A program made the position numbers and the translations under genes. Positions 26,717 through 35,893 of a stretch of 64,000 bases of DNA are shown here, in pieces; position 1 is the stretch's first letter; each line of letters begins with the position of its first letter. The notes beneath the pieces were generated by a model. It was not told where the DNA came from. It worked only from the letters and a program-made list of their open reading frames with translations, and searched no databases. Source of the stretch: Spirosoma profusum (lineage in GTDB: Bacteria > Bacteroidota > Bacteroidia > Cytophagales > Spirosomataceae); contig NZ_JACWZY010000032.1 of assembly GCF_014699005.1 (NCBI RefSeq), positions 1 through 64,000 on the forward strand, written 5' to 3'.

Positions 26717-27133
26717 ATGAAAGCTGATTTCGACCTGAATGCCCTTGATTTTATCCATACGGATTCCCTCGGTAAACATCTCGGTATTGAATTTACGGAA
26801 GCGGGCGAAGGCTACCTGATGGCCCGTATGCCCGTCGATAAGCGAACCCGGCAGCCGTTTGGTATTCTGCACGGTGGAGCGTCGGTTGTGCTGGCCGAAA
26901 CGTTAGGAAGTGTGGCTTCTTATATGTTACTCGACAATCCTGAAAAGCAGCGGGCTGTCGGCCTGGAAATCAACGCCAATCATCTCCGGTCGGTACGGGA
27001 TGGTTGGGTATATGGCCGTTGTACGCCAATTCACACGGGACGTACCACGCACGTCTGGGACATACGTATCACCGATGAGTTGGGTAAAGCCGTGTGCGTC
27101 AGCCGGCTGACCATTGCCATAATTGGGAGTTGA
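26717..27133 (+). CDS. PaaI-type hotdog thioesterase
   Basis: A 138-residue hotdog-fold protein from the ATG at 26717 (MKADFDLNALDFIHTDSLG). The longer frame from 26594 overlaps the divergent phosphatase gene and adds no family sequence. The signature RQPFGILHGGASVVLAETLG carries the HGG motif and the downstream catalytic glutamate on the central helix, as in PaaI and menaquinone-pathway DHNA-CoA thioesterases. It hydrolyses acyl-CoA. In Bacteroidota such proteins often act in menaquinone synthesis, but no menaquinone genes are nearby. Confidence 0.85.
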   Translation: MKADFDLNALDFIHTDSLGKHLGIEFTEAGEGYLMARMPVDKRTRQPFGILHGGASVVLAETLGSVASYMLLDNPEKQRAVGLEINANHLRSVRDGWVYGRCTPIHTGRTTHVWDIRITDELGKAVCVSRLTIAIIGS

Positions 27134-27143
27134 TTCAGGCCAT

Positions 27144-27219
27144 GACAGGCTCTGGCCGTCGGAATCGCGCCAGCGACTAACGACAACCCATCCGGCGACT
27201 TCGACGGTCAGAGCCTGTC
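27144..27219. repeat. 25-bp imperfect palindrome (GACAGGCTCTGRCCGTCG)
   Basis: Arm 27144-27168 matches the complement of 27195-27219 at 22 of 25 positions. It lies 10 bases after the thioesterase stop and ahead of rsmA, and fits the intergenic palindrome pattern. Confidence 0.7.
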
Positions 27220-27307
27220 GGCGCCTACTGCTACGTTTAGTTACGTCCATACGCTGATTTTTCAGACGTAGCGGCCTACCTTTACGGACGCAAAACCCAT
27301 ACGTAGC

Positions 27308-28099
27308 ATGTACGTAAAACCGAAAAAAGCACTCGGTCAGCATTTCCTGAGAGACCTGAGTATTGCTCAGGATATTGCCGCGCTCCTCACTGGCCACGGT
27401 GGATACCAGAAAATTCTGGAAATTGGCCCCGGAACGGGCGTGTTGACCCAGTTTTTACTGAAGGATAATCGGTTTACTACGTATGTTATCGAGATTGACC
27501 GCGAGTCGGTCGATTACCTCAAACAGCATGTTCCGGCATTGGAAGGACGAATTCTCCCCGCCGACTTCCTGACCATTCGCCCGGATTTGTTGCCCGACAA
27601 ACAGCCTGATAACGTAACACCATTTGCCGTCATCGGTAATTTTCCCTACAACATTTCAACGCAGATTCTTTTCAAAGTGCTCGACATGCGCGACCGGGTT
27701 CCTGAAGTAGTCGGTATGTTTCAGCGCGAAGTGGCGCAACGTATCGCATCAGGCCCCGGTAATAAAGATTATGGCATTCTGAGCGTATTGCTTCAGGCAT
27801 GGTATGATATTAAGTATGAATTCACGGTGGAACCCCACGTGTTCGACCCACCGCCCAAAGTGCATTCCGGCGTTATTTCGCTCCGACGTAATAACGTAAC
27901 GAATCTCGGTTGCGATGAACGAAAGTTTAAGCAGGTCGTAAAACAAGGCTTCAGTCAACGCCGGAAAACACTACGTAACGCCCTCAAACCCTTAAATCCA
28001 TCAGAAGCGGCCCTAAATAGCCCTTTTATGGAAAAGCGTGCCGAACAACTAAGCGTGGCACAGTTTGTGGAACTTACAAAATTGATGTATGATGTATGA
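27308..28099 (+). CDS. rsmA: 16S rRNA dimethyladenosine transferase
   Basis: The 263-residue protein begins MYVKPKKALGQHFLRDLSIA. The SAM-binding motif ILEIGPGTGVLTQFLL and the catalytic region VIGNFPYNISTQILFKVL (NFPY for target adenine binding) identify RsmA/KsgA, which dimethylates two adenines near the 3' end of 16S rRNA during small-subunit maturation. Length matches the family. The final codons (LMYDV and the stop) fall in the left arm of an AT-rich palindrome (28085-28143), so the C-terminal end may have been reshaped by it. Confidence 0.96.
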   Translation: MYVKPKKALGQHFLRDLSIAQDIAALLTGHGGYQKILEIGPGTGVLTQFLLKDNRFTTYVIEIDRESVDYLKQHVPALEGRILPADFLTIRPDLLPDKQPDNVTPFAVIGNFPYNISTQILFKVLDMRDRVPEVVGMFQREVAQRIASGPGNKDYGILSVLLQAWYDIKYEFTVEPHVFDPPPKVHSGVISLRRNNVTNLGCDERKFKQVVKQGFSQRRKTLRNALKPLNPSEAALNSPFMEKRAEQLSVAQFVELTKLMYDV

Positions 28100-28143
28100 T
28101 ATAGAATATATGATATCATCTACTCAAATTATACATCATACAT
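28085..28143. repeat. AT-rich palindrome at the rsmA end
   Basis: ATGTATGATGTATGAT (28085-28100) pairs with 28128-28143 (15 of 16). The left arm is also coding for the last residues of RsmA. An inner TGATATCA (28111-28118) adds a second symmetric core. Confidence 0.6.
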
Positions 28144-28167
28144 TATACTTCATACATTTTTTGCCCC

Positions 28168-29520
28168 GTGACGTTCGAACTCACCAAAGAATACCTGGAG
28201 CAGATTCAGACGGCTATTGAAGCCAGCAATGAAGCCTGGCTACGTACCGAAATGGAAGAGCTGTTTCCGGCCGACATTTCGGGAATTCTGAACGAGTTGG
28301 AGTACGAACAGGCGCATTATCTGCTTAGTCTGCTGGATAAATCGGTTGGCGCCGAAATTCTGGCAAACCTGGACCCGACCGAACGAGCGAATCTGCTGAA
28401 AATTTTTCCATCTACGGAAATTGCGCCGTTCATCAACCAGATGGATTCGGACGATGCCGTGGATTTGCTGAACGAACAGCCGATTCAGGTGCGCGAAGAA
28501 GTGATCGGGCTGCTCGAAGACCGCGAACAGGCGCGATTTATTCTGGATTTGCTGCATTACGAAGACGGCGTGGCGGGTAGTCTGATGCAGAAAGAGTTGA
28601 TACGTATCAACGTCAATCTGACAGTAAATGCCTGTATCGAAGAGATTCGCCAGCAGGCTGAAGATGTCGAAAATGTGTATGCCGTGTACGTAGTGGACGA
28701 TGTCGGTAAACTTCTTGGGCTGGTATCGCTGAAAAAAATTGTACTGGCCCGGAAAAACACCAAAATTGCCGATATCTACGACGAGGACGTAGTATTTGTC
28801 GAAACGTATCGTCCGGTAGCCGAAGTTGCCGAAGTGATGCAGAAATATGACCTTGACTCAGTACCGGTAGTAAATGTGCAGCAACGGTTACTAGGACGTA
28901 TCACCATCGATGACGTAGTAGACGTAATTACCGAGCAGGCCGAAGAAGATATTCAGGCTATTTCGGGTTTATCAGGCGAAGTAGAAGAATACGACAGCGT
29001 CTGGAAACGGTCGAAAATTCAATTACCCTGGCTGATAGCGGGTGCGGTCGGTAGTCTGATGGCGGCCACTGTTATTAACGGATTCCAGAGCGAATTAGGA
29101 AAAATTGCCGCTCTGGCGGCTTTCATTCCTATCATTGGTTCAACAGGCGGCAACGTTGGTATTCAAACCTCGTCACTGATTCTCCAAAGCCTCACCGATA
29201 CGTCGGGTCTGAGTATGACGATGGCGAAGCGGTTGCTACGTACCCTGTTGGTTGCGATCATTAATGGACTGGTTGTCGGGCTGATAGCGGGCATTTATAC
29301 GTTCATTATTGGTGAACCCCGGTTGTTTTTTGTGGTTGCTACGTCCTTGCTGGCAGTTGTGTTGCTGGCTTCCTTTATGGGTACCGTTACGCCGTTGTTA
29401 CTCAATCGCATAGGGATAAATCCGGCTGTAGCATCAGGACCGTTTATCACTACGGCCAATGACCTGATTGGTATCGGCGTATATTTTCTGATTGCGCAGT
29501 GGTTATTGGCCGAAGTGTAA
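28168..29520 (+). CDS. mgtE: Magnesium transporter of the MgtE family
   Basis: The 450-residue protein starts with GTG at 28168. Residues about 15-125 form the MgtE N-domain (ELFPADISGILNELEYEQ, TEIAPFINQMDSDDAVDLL). Two CBS domains follow (about 130-255), then five membrane helices (about 275-450) with PLVLLNR-like and FIPIIGSTGGNVGIQTSSL segments and the conserved FMGTVTPLLLNR. Cytoplasmic magnesium binding to the N and CBS domains gates the channel. Length and order are typical. A perfect palindrome follows the stop codon directly. Confidence 0.95.
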   Translation: MTFELTKEYLEQIQTAIEASNEAWLRTEMEELFPADISGILNELEYEQAHYLLSLLDKSVGAEILANLDPTERANLLKIFPSTEIAPFINQMDSDDAVDLLNEQPIQVREEVIGLLEDREQARFILDLLHYEDGVAGSLMQKELIRINVNLTVNACIEEIRQQAEDVENVYAVYVVDDVGKLLGLVSLKKIVLARKNTKIADIYDEDVVFVETYRPVAEVAEVMQKYDLDSVPVVNVQQRLLGRITIDDVVDVITEQAEEDIQAISGLSGEVEEYDSVWKRSKIQLPWLIAGAVGSLMAATVINGFQSELGKIAALAAFIPIIGSTGGNVGIQTSSLILQSLTDTSGLSMTMAKRLLRTLLVAIINGLVVGLIAGIYTFIIGEPRLFFVVATSLLAVVLLASFMGTVTPLLLNRIGINPAVASGPFITTANDLIGIGVYFLIAQWLLAEV

Positions 29521-29600
29521 TGTGTCTGGGCCAAGCTCCAGGTTGGCCCGTGTAAAATTCTACCGCTTTAATCACAAGCCAGGCTGGAGCTTGGCCCAGA
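29521..29600. terminator. Perfect 19-bp inverted repeat after mgtE
   Basis: TGTCTGGGCCAAGCTCCAG (29521-29539) begins directly after the mgtE stop codon and pairs perfectly with 29582-29600, 13 bases before the next gene. It probably acts as a terminator and belongs to the intergenic palindrome class. Confidence 0.65.
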
Positions 29601-29613
29601 CACTATCACTCCT

Positions 29614-30543
29614 ATGGCTAAACTTGTACTGATGGATCACGACGGAGCCATCGACGATTTGCTCTCTCAACTGCTCGTGCTGACTATGCCCGATACGGAG
29701 CTAATCGGCGTTACGGTTACCCCTGCCGATTGTTATATTGAACCCGCTCTTGAATCTGCCTATAAACTGCTCCAACTGATGGGGCGGGAAGATATTCCGC
29801 TGGGGCGAGGTGATTACTACGGCATCAACGCGTTTCCGAATGAATGGCGCGCCCGACCTGAGATTATCAATGCGCTACCGATGCTGATTAATCTGCCCAA
29901 ATCGCCCGATCCGTACACCTATCTGAGCGCCCCCGAACTTATTATCGAACGGCTGTCGGCGGCTACCGACAACGTAACAATTTTGATGACAGGCCCTTGC
30001 TCGAATCTGGTACTCGCCCTCGAACAAGCGCCCGAATTGACATCGAAAATTGCCGAAGTGGTCTGGATGGCGGGTGCTTTCCGGACGTCGGGGAATGTAC
30101 AGATGTTCCAGCACGATGGTTCTGCCGAATGGAATGTATTCTGGGACCCGGTCAGCTCGCAAAAACTCCTGACGCTTGGTCTGCCACTGACACTGATTCC
30201 GCTCGACGTAACGAATAACGTACCCGTTACGAAGCAGTTCCTCAGTACGTTGGCTACTCAAATTGACTACCCGCTTTCGAATCTGACAGGTCAGTTCTGG
30301 GCCTTAACGCTCGATACGATACCGAGTTATCATTACACCTATTTCATGTGGGACATTCTGGCTACCAGCTATCTGGCCATTCCCGAACAGTTTAAAACAG
30401 AGCGAATAAAGGCTTCTATAAGCACACGCCCGCCAAACGCCGGCCAAACGTACCTGGACGACAATGGATATGAGTTGACCATTGCCACGGATGCCAATAC
30501 GTCTTTTTTCTACGATTATTTGCTGGAACAGTTTAAGCGGTAA
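29614..30543 (+). CDS. Inosine-uridine-type nucleoside hydrolase
   Basis: The 309-residue protein begins MAKLVLMDHDGAIDDLLSQL. D-H-D-G-x-x-D-D is a variant of the DTDPGxDD calcium-binding signature. TILMTGPCSNLVLALEQAPE and AEVVWMAGAFRTSGN are typical family blocks, with a final ligand region in the C-terminal third. The enzyme would hydrolyse the N-glycosidic bond of ribonucleosides for salvage. The histidine in place of the usual T or S in the signature is a small deviation. The gene sits between two palindromes, so it is probably a single transcription unit. Confidence 0.88.
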   Translation: MAKLVLMDHDGAIDDLLSQLLVLTMPDTELIGVTVTPADCYIEPALESAYKLLQLMGREDIPLGRGDYYGINAFPNEWRARPEIINALPMLINLPKSPDPYTYLSAPELIIERLSAATDNVTILMTGPCSNLVLALEQAPELTSKIAEVVWMAGAFRTSGNVQMFQHDGSAEWNVFWDPVSSQKLLTLGLPLTLIPLDVTNNVPVTKQFLSTLATQIDYPLSNLTGQFWALTLDTIPSYHYTYFMWDILATSYLAIPEQFKTERIKASISTRPPNAGQTYLDDNGYELTIATDANTSFFYDYLLEQFKR

Positions 30544-30552
30544 ATGGGTAGT

Positions 30553-30650
30553 TAATTTTTGTCATCCTGACGCAGGAAGGATCTTAAAGCCTCCTGGCAC
30601 TCAGGTAAGGGCACATTAAGATCCTTCCTGCGTCAGGATGACAAAAATTA
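30553..30650. terminator. Perfect 34-bp inverted repeat (CATCCTGACGCAGGAAGGAT family)
   Basis: Arms 30553-30586 and 30617-30650 are perfect complements across a 30-base loop, the longest perfect stem in the window. It lies 10 bases after the nucleoside hydrolase stop. Confidence 0.75.
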
Positions 30651-30725
30651 CAAATAAGATCTTGTTAGTCAATTATTTAATTTGCCTGTTGCTCGCCGGA
30701 TCAACTCATTTACCAAATCGCCCTT

Positions 30726-32216
30726 ATGTCAAAGCCATTCCTTTGGATACTGTTGGGCTGGACCGTTAACCTGTCTGCATTGGCGCAATCGCCAGAGCGG
30801 GTTAACTATTCGGTTGAACTGGGCGGAATTGTAACAACAAATTCGCAAATACCATTTTGGTTGCGGGCCAATCAGTATGGTATCGTACCGCTACGTGGTT
30901 CATTCGGTACGGGGCGGTTTGGGGCGATGAAAGACTATCGACCGAAAAACGACTCGGCCACTCAGCGAAAATCGCGTTTCGACTGGGGTTTTGGTCTGAA
31001 CGCTGTCGTTAACGTAGGGCAGCAGCCTGGGAATTATAACGCCAGTCTGCTACTGCCCGAAAGTTTTGTGAAAGTGCGGTTTGGTAAAGTTGAATTGTAT
31101 GCGGGCAATCGTAAGGAAACATTCGGACTGGGCGATACTACGTTAACATCGGGCAACGTAGCGTGGTCGGGGAATGCGTTGCCGTTTCCGAAAATTCAGA
31201 TACATACGCCTGATTTCGTATTATTGGGTTTTACCAAACAACTCATCGCATTTCGGGCTGGTTATGCGCACGGCTGGCTGGTCAATACGTATATACAAGG
31301 AAGTTACCTGCATCAGAAATACCTCTACGTTCGACTTGGAAAACCGCATTGGAAGGCTCGTCTCACGGCTGGACTGAACCATCATGTCCAGTGGGGAGGG
31401 CACGCTGAGTACCTGATTGGAACGCCCTTGGCAGTCAACGGCCATCTGCCAACGAGTTTCCGGGATTATCTTTCGATGGTAACTGGTCAATATCCGGACG
31501 CACTGCAAACGGATCAGTATACCGATTTTGATGGGACCAATCGCATTGGTAATCACGTGGGTAGTTACGATTTGGCGCTGGAATTGAAAGGAATTGCCCA
31601 ACACTGGTTGGTCTATCACCAGCACCCCTATGAAGATGCTTCTGGATTAGCCCTGCAAAACGTACCGGATGGCCTGACTGGTCTGCGCTACATTAATCAG
31701 AAACCACGCTCGCCAAAAGGTTTTCGAATACAAAAAATCGTTGCTGAATTCCTCAGTACGATGGACCAGAGCGGCCCAAAATTCGATCCGACCGCCCGGT
31801 ACCAGGGTGGCGATAATTATTTCAACCACAGCCAGTATCGCGAAGGATGGACGTTTCGGGGTAATACGTTGGGTACACCCCTGATCATGCCGAATACCGA
31901 TCTTGTTCCGGCTACTGCTTATCCGCAAGGGCCCTTATTTCCCAATAATCGACTGACGGCCTGGTATGCCGGAATAGAAGGGAATTTTCATCAGCGGCAT
32001 ATCCTTCAGTTCAGAGGGTCGTATAGTCGTAATTCTGGTACGTTCAACCAACCGTATCCCAGAGCGCTCTATCAGGTTTCGGCCCTGGCATCGATGCAAT
32101 GGATGCTTACAAAACGGGGCAATACGTTGCTCACCACATCGGTTGCCTACGACCGGGGTGAGTTATTACCAGATGGTTTTGGCGGGTTTATGAGCCTACG
32201 ACGGGTCTGGAAATAA
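30726..32216 (+). CDS. Wzi-family capsule assembly outer-membrane protein
   Basis: The 496-residue protein has a signal peptide (MSKPFLWILLGWTVNLSALAQ). The start of the mature region, GGIVTTNSQIPFWLRANQYG and IVPLRGSFG, is the signature of the Wzi/CapAssemb_Wzi family, and alternating aromatic beta strands continue to the end (FMSLRRVWK). Wzi is an outer-membrane beta-barrel lectin that anchors capsule polysaccharide. An export and attachment role is likely, although no other capsule synthesis genes are adjacent. The MBOAT acylation genes at 5.5-8.1 kb are too far to link. Confidence 0.88.
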   Translation: MSKPFLWILLGWTVNLSALAQSPERVNYSVELGGIVTTNSQIPFWLRANQYGIVPLRGSFGTGRFGAMKDYRPKNDSATQRKSRFDWGFGLNAVVNVGQQPGNYNASLLLPESFVKVRFGKVELYAGNRKETFGLGDTTLTSGNVAWSGNALPFPKIQIHTPDFVLLGFTKQLIAFRAGYAHGWLVNTYIQGSYLHQKYLYVRLGKPHWKARLTAGLNHHVQWGGHAEYLIGTPLAVNGHLPTSFRDYLSMVTGQYPDALQTDQYTDFDGTNRIGNHVGSYDLALELKGIAQHWLVYHQHPYEDASGLALQNVPDGLTGLRYINQKPRSPKGFRIQKIVAEFLSTMDQSGPKFDPTARYQGGDNYFNHSQYREGWTFRGNTLGTPLIMPNTDLVPATAYPQGPLFPNNRLTAWYAGIEGNFHQRHILQFRGSYSRNSGTFNQPYPRALYQVSALASMQWMLTKRGNTLLTTSVAYDRGELLPDGFGGFMSLRRVWK

Positions 32217-32403
32217 ATTTGTGACCGATAACTCAATATTTGAGTGCTCTGGGGCGTAAAATGTAACCGATATTTTTAATTGACTATTAATTTGCCTTGC
32301 CTACTCAGTAGATTAGCCACCATGAAATTAAATAGTGCCGATGTAAATGGTTAGCTACTTCGCTGAGTGAGCACTAATAACCTCTTTCCAAACAATCTCA
32401 ACC

Positions 32404-33444
32404 ATGTTTAAGAAACGATCTACACTTTACTCTCTGCTGCCGATGCTTCTGATTGGCAGTTGTCTTTTGGTAGTTGTTAGTTGCCTGGATCACCGAATCC
32501 CGAATCCATTAACCCTAGCACCCGTAGCAGGGCCGCCGTTTGCAAGCGGATTGCGCTCACCAATTGGCCTGACCGATGATCCGAGAGGAAATGTATGGGT
32601 CACTGAAGCTGGTAGCGGTACGATCAACAACGGTCAGGTAACCGTGATTACGCCAGCGGGTGTAAAATATCCTGCAATTACTGGCTTTGTATCCGCGATC
32701 AGCCCGGAAGGTTCTCCCGAAGGACTTACTCACCTGACTTATAAGGACGGCAAACTGTATATTTTAAATGGCGTTCAGGAACAACTCTTTGTTGCAGATA
32801 TATCGAATTTCGTTCCGGGCGTAAGTCCTCCCATTCCGGCGAGTTCGTTGCTGGGAATCGACATCGGTACGTTTGTGCGAACTGCTCGTCCGAATGCGCC
32901 GGATGCTCCCGATTCGAATCCCTATAACCTGACTTTTGGCCCCAATGGCGATCTGTTTATTGTAGATGCGGGCGGCAATGCGATTATCCGCCGAAACCAG
33001 ACTTCCGGCGCGCTGAGTGTTTTCGCTGTTTTCAATGATATACCAAATTCTACGACCGTAGGACCACCGATGGTTGATGCGGTACCAACGGGGATTGTGT
33101 ACGACGGAACAAATTTTTACGTAAGCACACTAACCGGCGCTCCTTTCCCGGCTGGCGCTGCCCGAATTTATCAGGTGAATGCTAATGGCACGGCTCCTGT
33201 TACGCCTACGATCTATAAAACTGGTTTCTCGGGACTTACGGATATTACGCTGGCTCCTAGTAGACTGCCACTGGTAACCGAATTTGGTTTCGGACCTCCA
33301 GGACGTGTCGCTAATGAGGCCGGGGCTACCTTAGTCTCTCCGGTCATTACGGCAGTGGATATTCATCCGAGCACAACAAGCCTCGATACGTATTACGTAT
33401 TATCGTATGGCCCAGGCATCATCACAAAATTCACCGCGCAATGA
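32404..33444 (+). CDS. ScyD/ScyE-like lipoprotein (NHL-type beta propeller)
   Basis: The 346-residue protein has an N-terminal hydrophobic segment ending LLVVVSCLDHR, a lipobox with cysteine about residue 24-25. The body repeats SPIGLTDDPRGNVWVTEAGSG, PYNLTFGPNGDLFIVDAGGN and VPTGIVYDGTNFYVSTLTG, which are NHL-like beta-propeller blades and match the ScyD/ScyE family named from cyanobacterial scytonemin clusters. In other phyla the role is unknown. No scytonemin genes are nearby. A strong terminator follows. Confidence 0.8.
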   Translation: MFKKRSTLYSLLPMLLIGSCLLVVVSCLDHRIPNPLTLAPVAGPPFASGLRSPIGLTDDPRGNVWVTEAGSGTINNGQVTVITPAGVKYPAITGFVSAISPEGSPEGLTHLTYKDGKLYILNGVQEQLFVADISNFVPGVSPPIPASSLLGIDIGTFVRTARPNAPDAPDSNPYNLTFGPNGDLFIVDAGGNAIIRRNQTSGALSVFAVFNDIPNSTTVGPPMVDAVPTGIVYDGTNFYVSTLTGAPFPAGAARIYQVNANGTAPVTPTIYKTGFSGLTDITLAPSRLPLVTEFGFGPPGRVANEAGATLVSPVITAVDIHPSTTSLDTYYVLSYGPGIITKFTAQ

Positions 33445-33545
33445 GCGTAGAATCCCTCGGATAACTTTAACTTTCTATAACATGCAACCCGTTGGCGGTT
33501 GTAGGCGTATGGAGAAACGCAAGGTAATACTGGAATAGTCAAAAA

Positions 33546-33576
33546 CGCTGGGCTCTCAATTTGCCCAGCGTTTTTT
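33546..33576 (+). terminator. Strong rho-independent terminator
   Basis: CGCTGGGC (33546-33553) pairs with GCCCAGCG (33563-33570) and is followed by six T. Five A before the stem extend the pairing. It lies about 100 bases after the ScyD-like gene stop. Confidence 0.85.
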
Positions 33577-33635
33577 GTAATGCGATACTCTAACCGTGCT
33601 ACGTTAGCAGTACTACGTATTCGGCATGATTTCAG

Positions 33636-33643
33636 TACGTTTG
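33636..33643 (+). promoter_or_regulatory. Bacteroidota -7-like box TACGTTTG
   Basis: The octamer matches the TANNTTTG element about 55 bases before the serine hydrolase start. No good -33 TTTG is seen at the expected distance. The general abundance of ACGT motifs here makes chance matches likely. Confidence 0.25.
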
Positions 33644-33698
33644 GCAACGTCTGTAAGCTGTTATCTCGTAAGTTAGCACGATTGAAAACAACCTGACC

Positions 33699-35261
33699 AT
33701 GAAACATCTTCTTCTTTACCTATCATTATTGGCAACATGTACTACGTTCGCTCAGACAGCATCCAACCGGAACGTAGCGCACATCACAACGTATCAACCA
33801 CCCGTTTTTACGGATGCTGATCAACTGAAAAAACTGGAAGCGGCTTTTCCTATCGTTGAAAAATTGTACAAAGACGCTGCCGAAAAACGGCATTTTCCGG
33901 GGCTTGCGTTTGGTGTTGTGATGAATGGCAAACTGGTTTATTCCGGCGGATTTGGCTTTACCAACGTAGCGAAGAAAATTCCGGCCAATACCAAATCGCT
34001 GTTTCGAATTGCGTCGATGACCAAAAGTCTGACGTCGATGGCTATTCTTAAACTCCGCGACGAAGGCAAACTCCGGCTCGACGACCCCGCCGAACAGTAC
34101 ATTTCTGAACTGAAAACCCATAAATACCTCACTGCCGACGCGCCCCGCATAACGGTACGTAACCTGATGACCCATTCGGCCGGATTTCCCGAAGATAACC
34201 CCTGGGGCGACCGTCAACTGGCTGACTCTGACGCCGATTTGTTGAAACTCATTAAAGACGGCATCTCGAATTCGAACGTACCAAGTTTTGCTTATGAATA
34301 TAGCAATCTCGGTTTTGCCATGCTCGGACGTATCATCACGGTTGTTTCGGGTAAACCGTATCAGCAGTACATTACCGAAAACATTCTGAAACCGTTGGGC
34401 ATGAACGATACCCAATGGGAATACACAAAAATTCCGGCCGAGAAACTGGCTTTGGGCTATCGCTGGCAGGACAACGACTGGCTCGAAGAACCACTTCTGC
34501 ACGACGGTTCGTGGGGCGCCATGGGTGGACTCATTACGTCCATCGAAGACTTCAGTAAATACGTAGCGGTACACGAATCCGCCTGGCCACCACGTAGCGA
34601 TGCCGACAACGGGCCAGTGAAGCGAAGTTCGGTACGTGAAATGCAACAGCCCTGGACATTTTCGGGATTGTTCGCCCAGGCCAGAAATGCAGCCGGGCAG
34701 GTTTGTCCGGTTGCCAGTGGATACGGATATGGTTTGGGGTGGAGCGAAAACTGCAAAGGTCAGAAAGGGGTAGGGCATAGTGGTGGGTTGCCGGGATTTG
34801 GTAGTCAGTGGCGCATCCTGCCCGACTATGGTATCGGTGTCATTGCTTACGCGAATTTGACTTACGCTGGCCTGGGGTCGGTCAATACGGCCGTGCTCGA
34901 TACGTTGGTGGCGCTGGCTAAACTGCAACCCCGCCAGCTTCCGGTATCTACCATCCTCGCGCAACGAAAAGCCGAACTGGTAAAACTGCTACCTGATTGG
35001 ACGAACGCCGAACAAAGCGGCATTTTTGCCGAGAATTTTTTCCCTGACAGATCAGTAGCCATTCGCAGGAAGCAGGTGCAGGATTTATACGCCAAAGTGG
35101 GATCGATACGTAGCGTGGGCGAACTTATACCTGAGAATCAGCTACGGGGTCATTTCCTGCTCGAAGGCGAAAAAGGGAATATAGATGTTTTCTTCACCCT
35201 TACTCCTGAAAATCCGGCCCTGATTCAGCAACTGGATTTCCGGGAAGTTTCGAAACAATAG
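33699..35261 (+). CDS. Secreted serine hydrolase of the class C beta-lactamase/PBP4 fold
   Basis: The 520-residue protein has a signal peptide (MKHLLLYLSLLATCTTFAQ). The active site SxxK is in LFRIASMTKSLTSMAILKL (Ser about 105). The second element is YEYSNLGFAMLGRII, with the Y-S-N triad (about residue 203). HSGGLPGFGSQWRI replaces the third KTG motif, as in many serine beta-lactamase-like esterases and D-aminopeptidases. It acts in the periplasm or outside the cell. Whether it is an esterase, a peptidase or a beta-lactamase cannot be told. The GNAT gene starts 5 bases after its stop, so the two are co-transcribed. Confidence 0.88.
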   Translation: MKHLLLYLSLLATCTTFAQTASNRNVAHITTYQPPVFTDADQLKKLEAAFPIVEKLYKDAAEKRHFPGLAFGVVMNGKLVYSGGFGFTNVAKKIPANTKSLFRIASMTKSLTSMAILKLRDEGKLRLDDPAEQYISELKTHKYLTADAPRITVRNLMTHSAGFPEDNPWGDRQLADSDADLLKLIKDGISNSNVPSFAYEYSNLGFAMLGRIITVVSGKPYQQYITENILKPLGMNDTQWEYTKIPAEKLALGYRWQDNDWLEEPLLHDGSWGAMGGLITSIEDFSKYVAVHESAWPPRSDADNGPVKRSSVREMQQPWTFSGLFAQARNAAGQVCPVASGYGYGLGWSENCKGQKGVGHSGGLPGFGSQWRILPDYGIGVIAYANLTYAGLGSVNTAVLDTLVALAKLQPRQLPVSTILAQRKAELVKLLPDWTNAEQSGIFAENFFPDRSVAIRRKQVQDLYAKVGSIRSVGELIPENQLRGHFLLEGEKGNIDVFFTLTPENPALIQQLDFREVSKQ

Positions 35262-35266
35262 TTATC

Positions 35267-35833
35267 ATGCTTTTGAATGAACAAATTTCGCCCGCAGGTG
35301 AAGCGGATATTCCTGCCCTGAACGAATTGGTTAACAGTGCTTATCGGGGAGAAAGCTCACAACGGGGATGGACATCCGAAGGACATTTGCTAGGTGGAAT
35401 ACGTACCAGTGAGCAGAGTTTGCGGGAAATGTTTCAGAATCCGTCTGCTACGTTGTTGAAATACGTAGCAGACGGCCAACTGCTGGGCTGTGTCTATCTT
35501 GAAGAGAAAAAACCAGATTTATACCTGGGAATGTTGACCGTTTCGCCCGATGCGCAGGCTAATGGCATTGGTAAAAAACTGATGGCCATTGCTGAACAGA
35601 TTGCTATTGACAAGGAATATCAGGTGATAGCTATTACGGTTATTTCCATTCGCCACGAACTCATTGCCTGGTACGAGCGACGAGGTTTCCGGGCTACGGG
35701 CGAAACAGTGCCTTTTCCAGACGACGAACGTTTTGGTCAGCCTAAACAGCCGCTGGAATTTATTGTAATGAAAAAGAAGTTAGAAGAGAATTATGACACG
35801 GAGATTAAAGGAGATACGCAGATAAAAAAATAA
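35267..35833 (+). CDS. GNAT-family N-acetyltransferase
   Basis: The 188-residue protein has the GNAT core with YLGMLTVSPDAQANGIGKKL (acetyl-CoA pyrophosphate loop Q-x-x-G-x-G variant) and LIAWYERRGFRATGETVPF, ending its natural fold at about LEFIVMKKKLEE. The last dozen residues (YDTEIKGDTQIKK) are encoded by the left arm of a dispersed palindrome. The gene is tightly coupled to the serine hydrolase. The acetyl acceptor is unknown. Confidence 0.87.
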   Translation: MLLNEQISPAGEADIPALNELVNSAYRGESSQRGWTSEGHLLGGIRTSEQSLREMFQNPSATLLKYVADGQLLGCVYLEEKKPDLYLGMLTVSPDAQANGIGKKLMAIAEQIAIDKEYQVIAITVISIRHELIAWYERRGFRATGETVPFPDDERFGQPKQPLEFIVMKKKLEENYDTEIKGDTQIKK

Positions 35834-35880
35834 AAACTCTGTGAATCTCTTTCATGCGCTGTGCATCTCTGTGTTTCAAT
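35791..35880. repeat. Degenerate palindrome, GACACAGAGATGCACGGAG family
   Basis: The left part (TTATGACACGGAGATTAAAG, from 35791) pairs imperfectly with the right part ending GTGCATCTCTGTGTTTCAA (35861-35879). The left arm is inside the GNAT reading frame. Confidence 0.6.
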
Positions 35881-35893
35881 CAAATTATTACTC

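Noticed and set aside
33726..34964. 412-residue open frame antisense to the serine hydrolase gene
   Set aside because: It is basic, low in family-like patterns and fully overlapped by a clear serine hydrolase with signal peptide and SxxK motif. It is a shadow frame.
35861..35893. Upstream extension of the Dabb gene
   Set aside because: The added residues come from a palindrome arm, and the Tat signal starts at the ATG at 35894.
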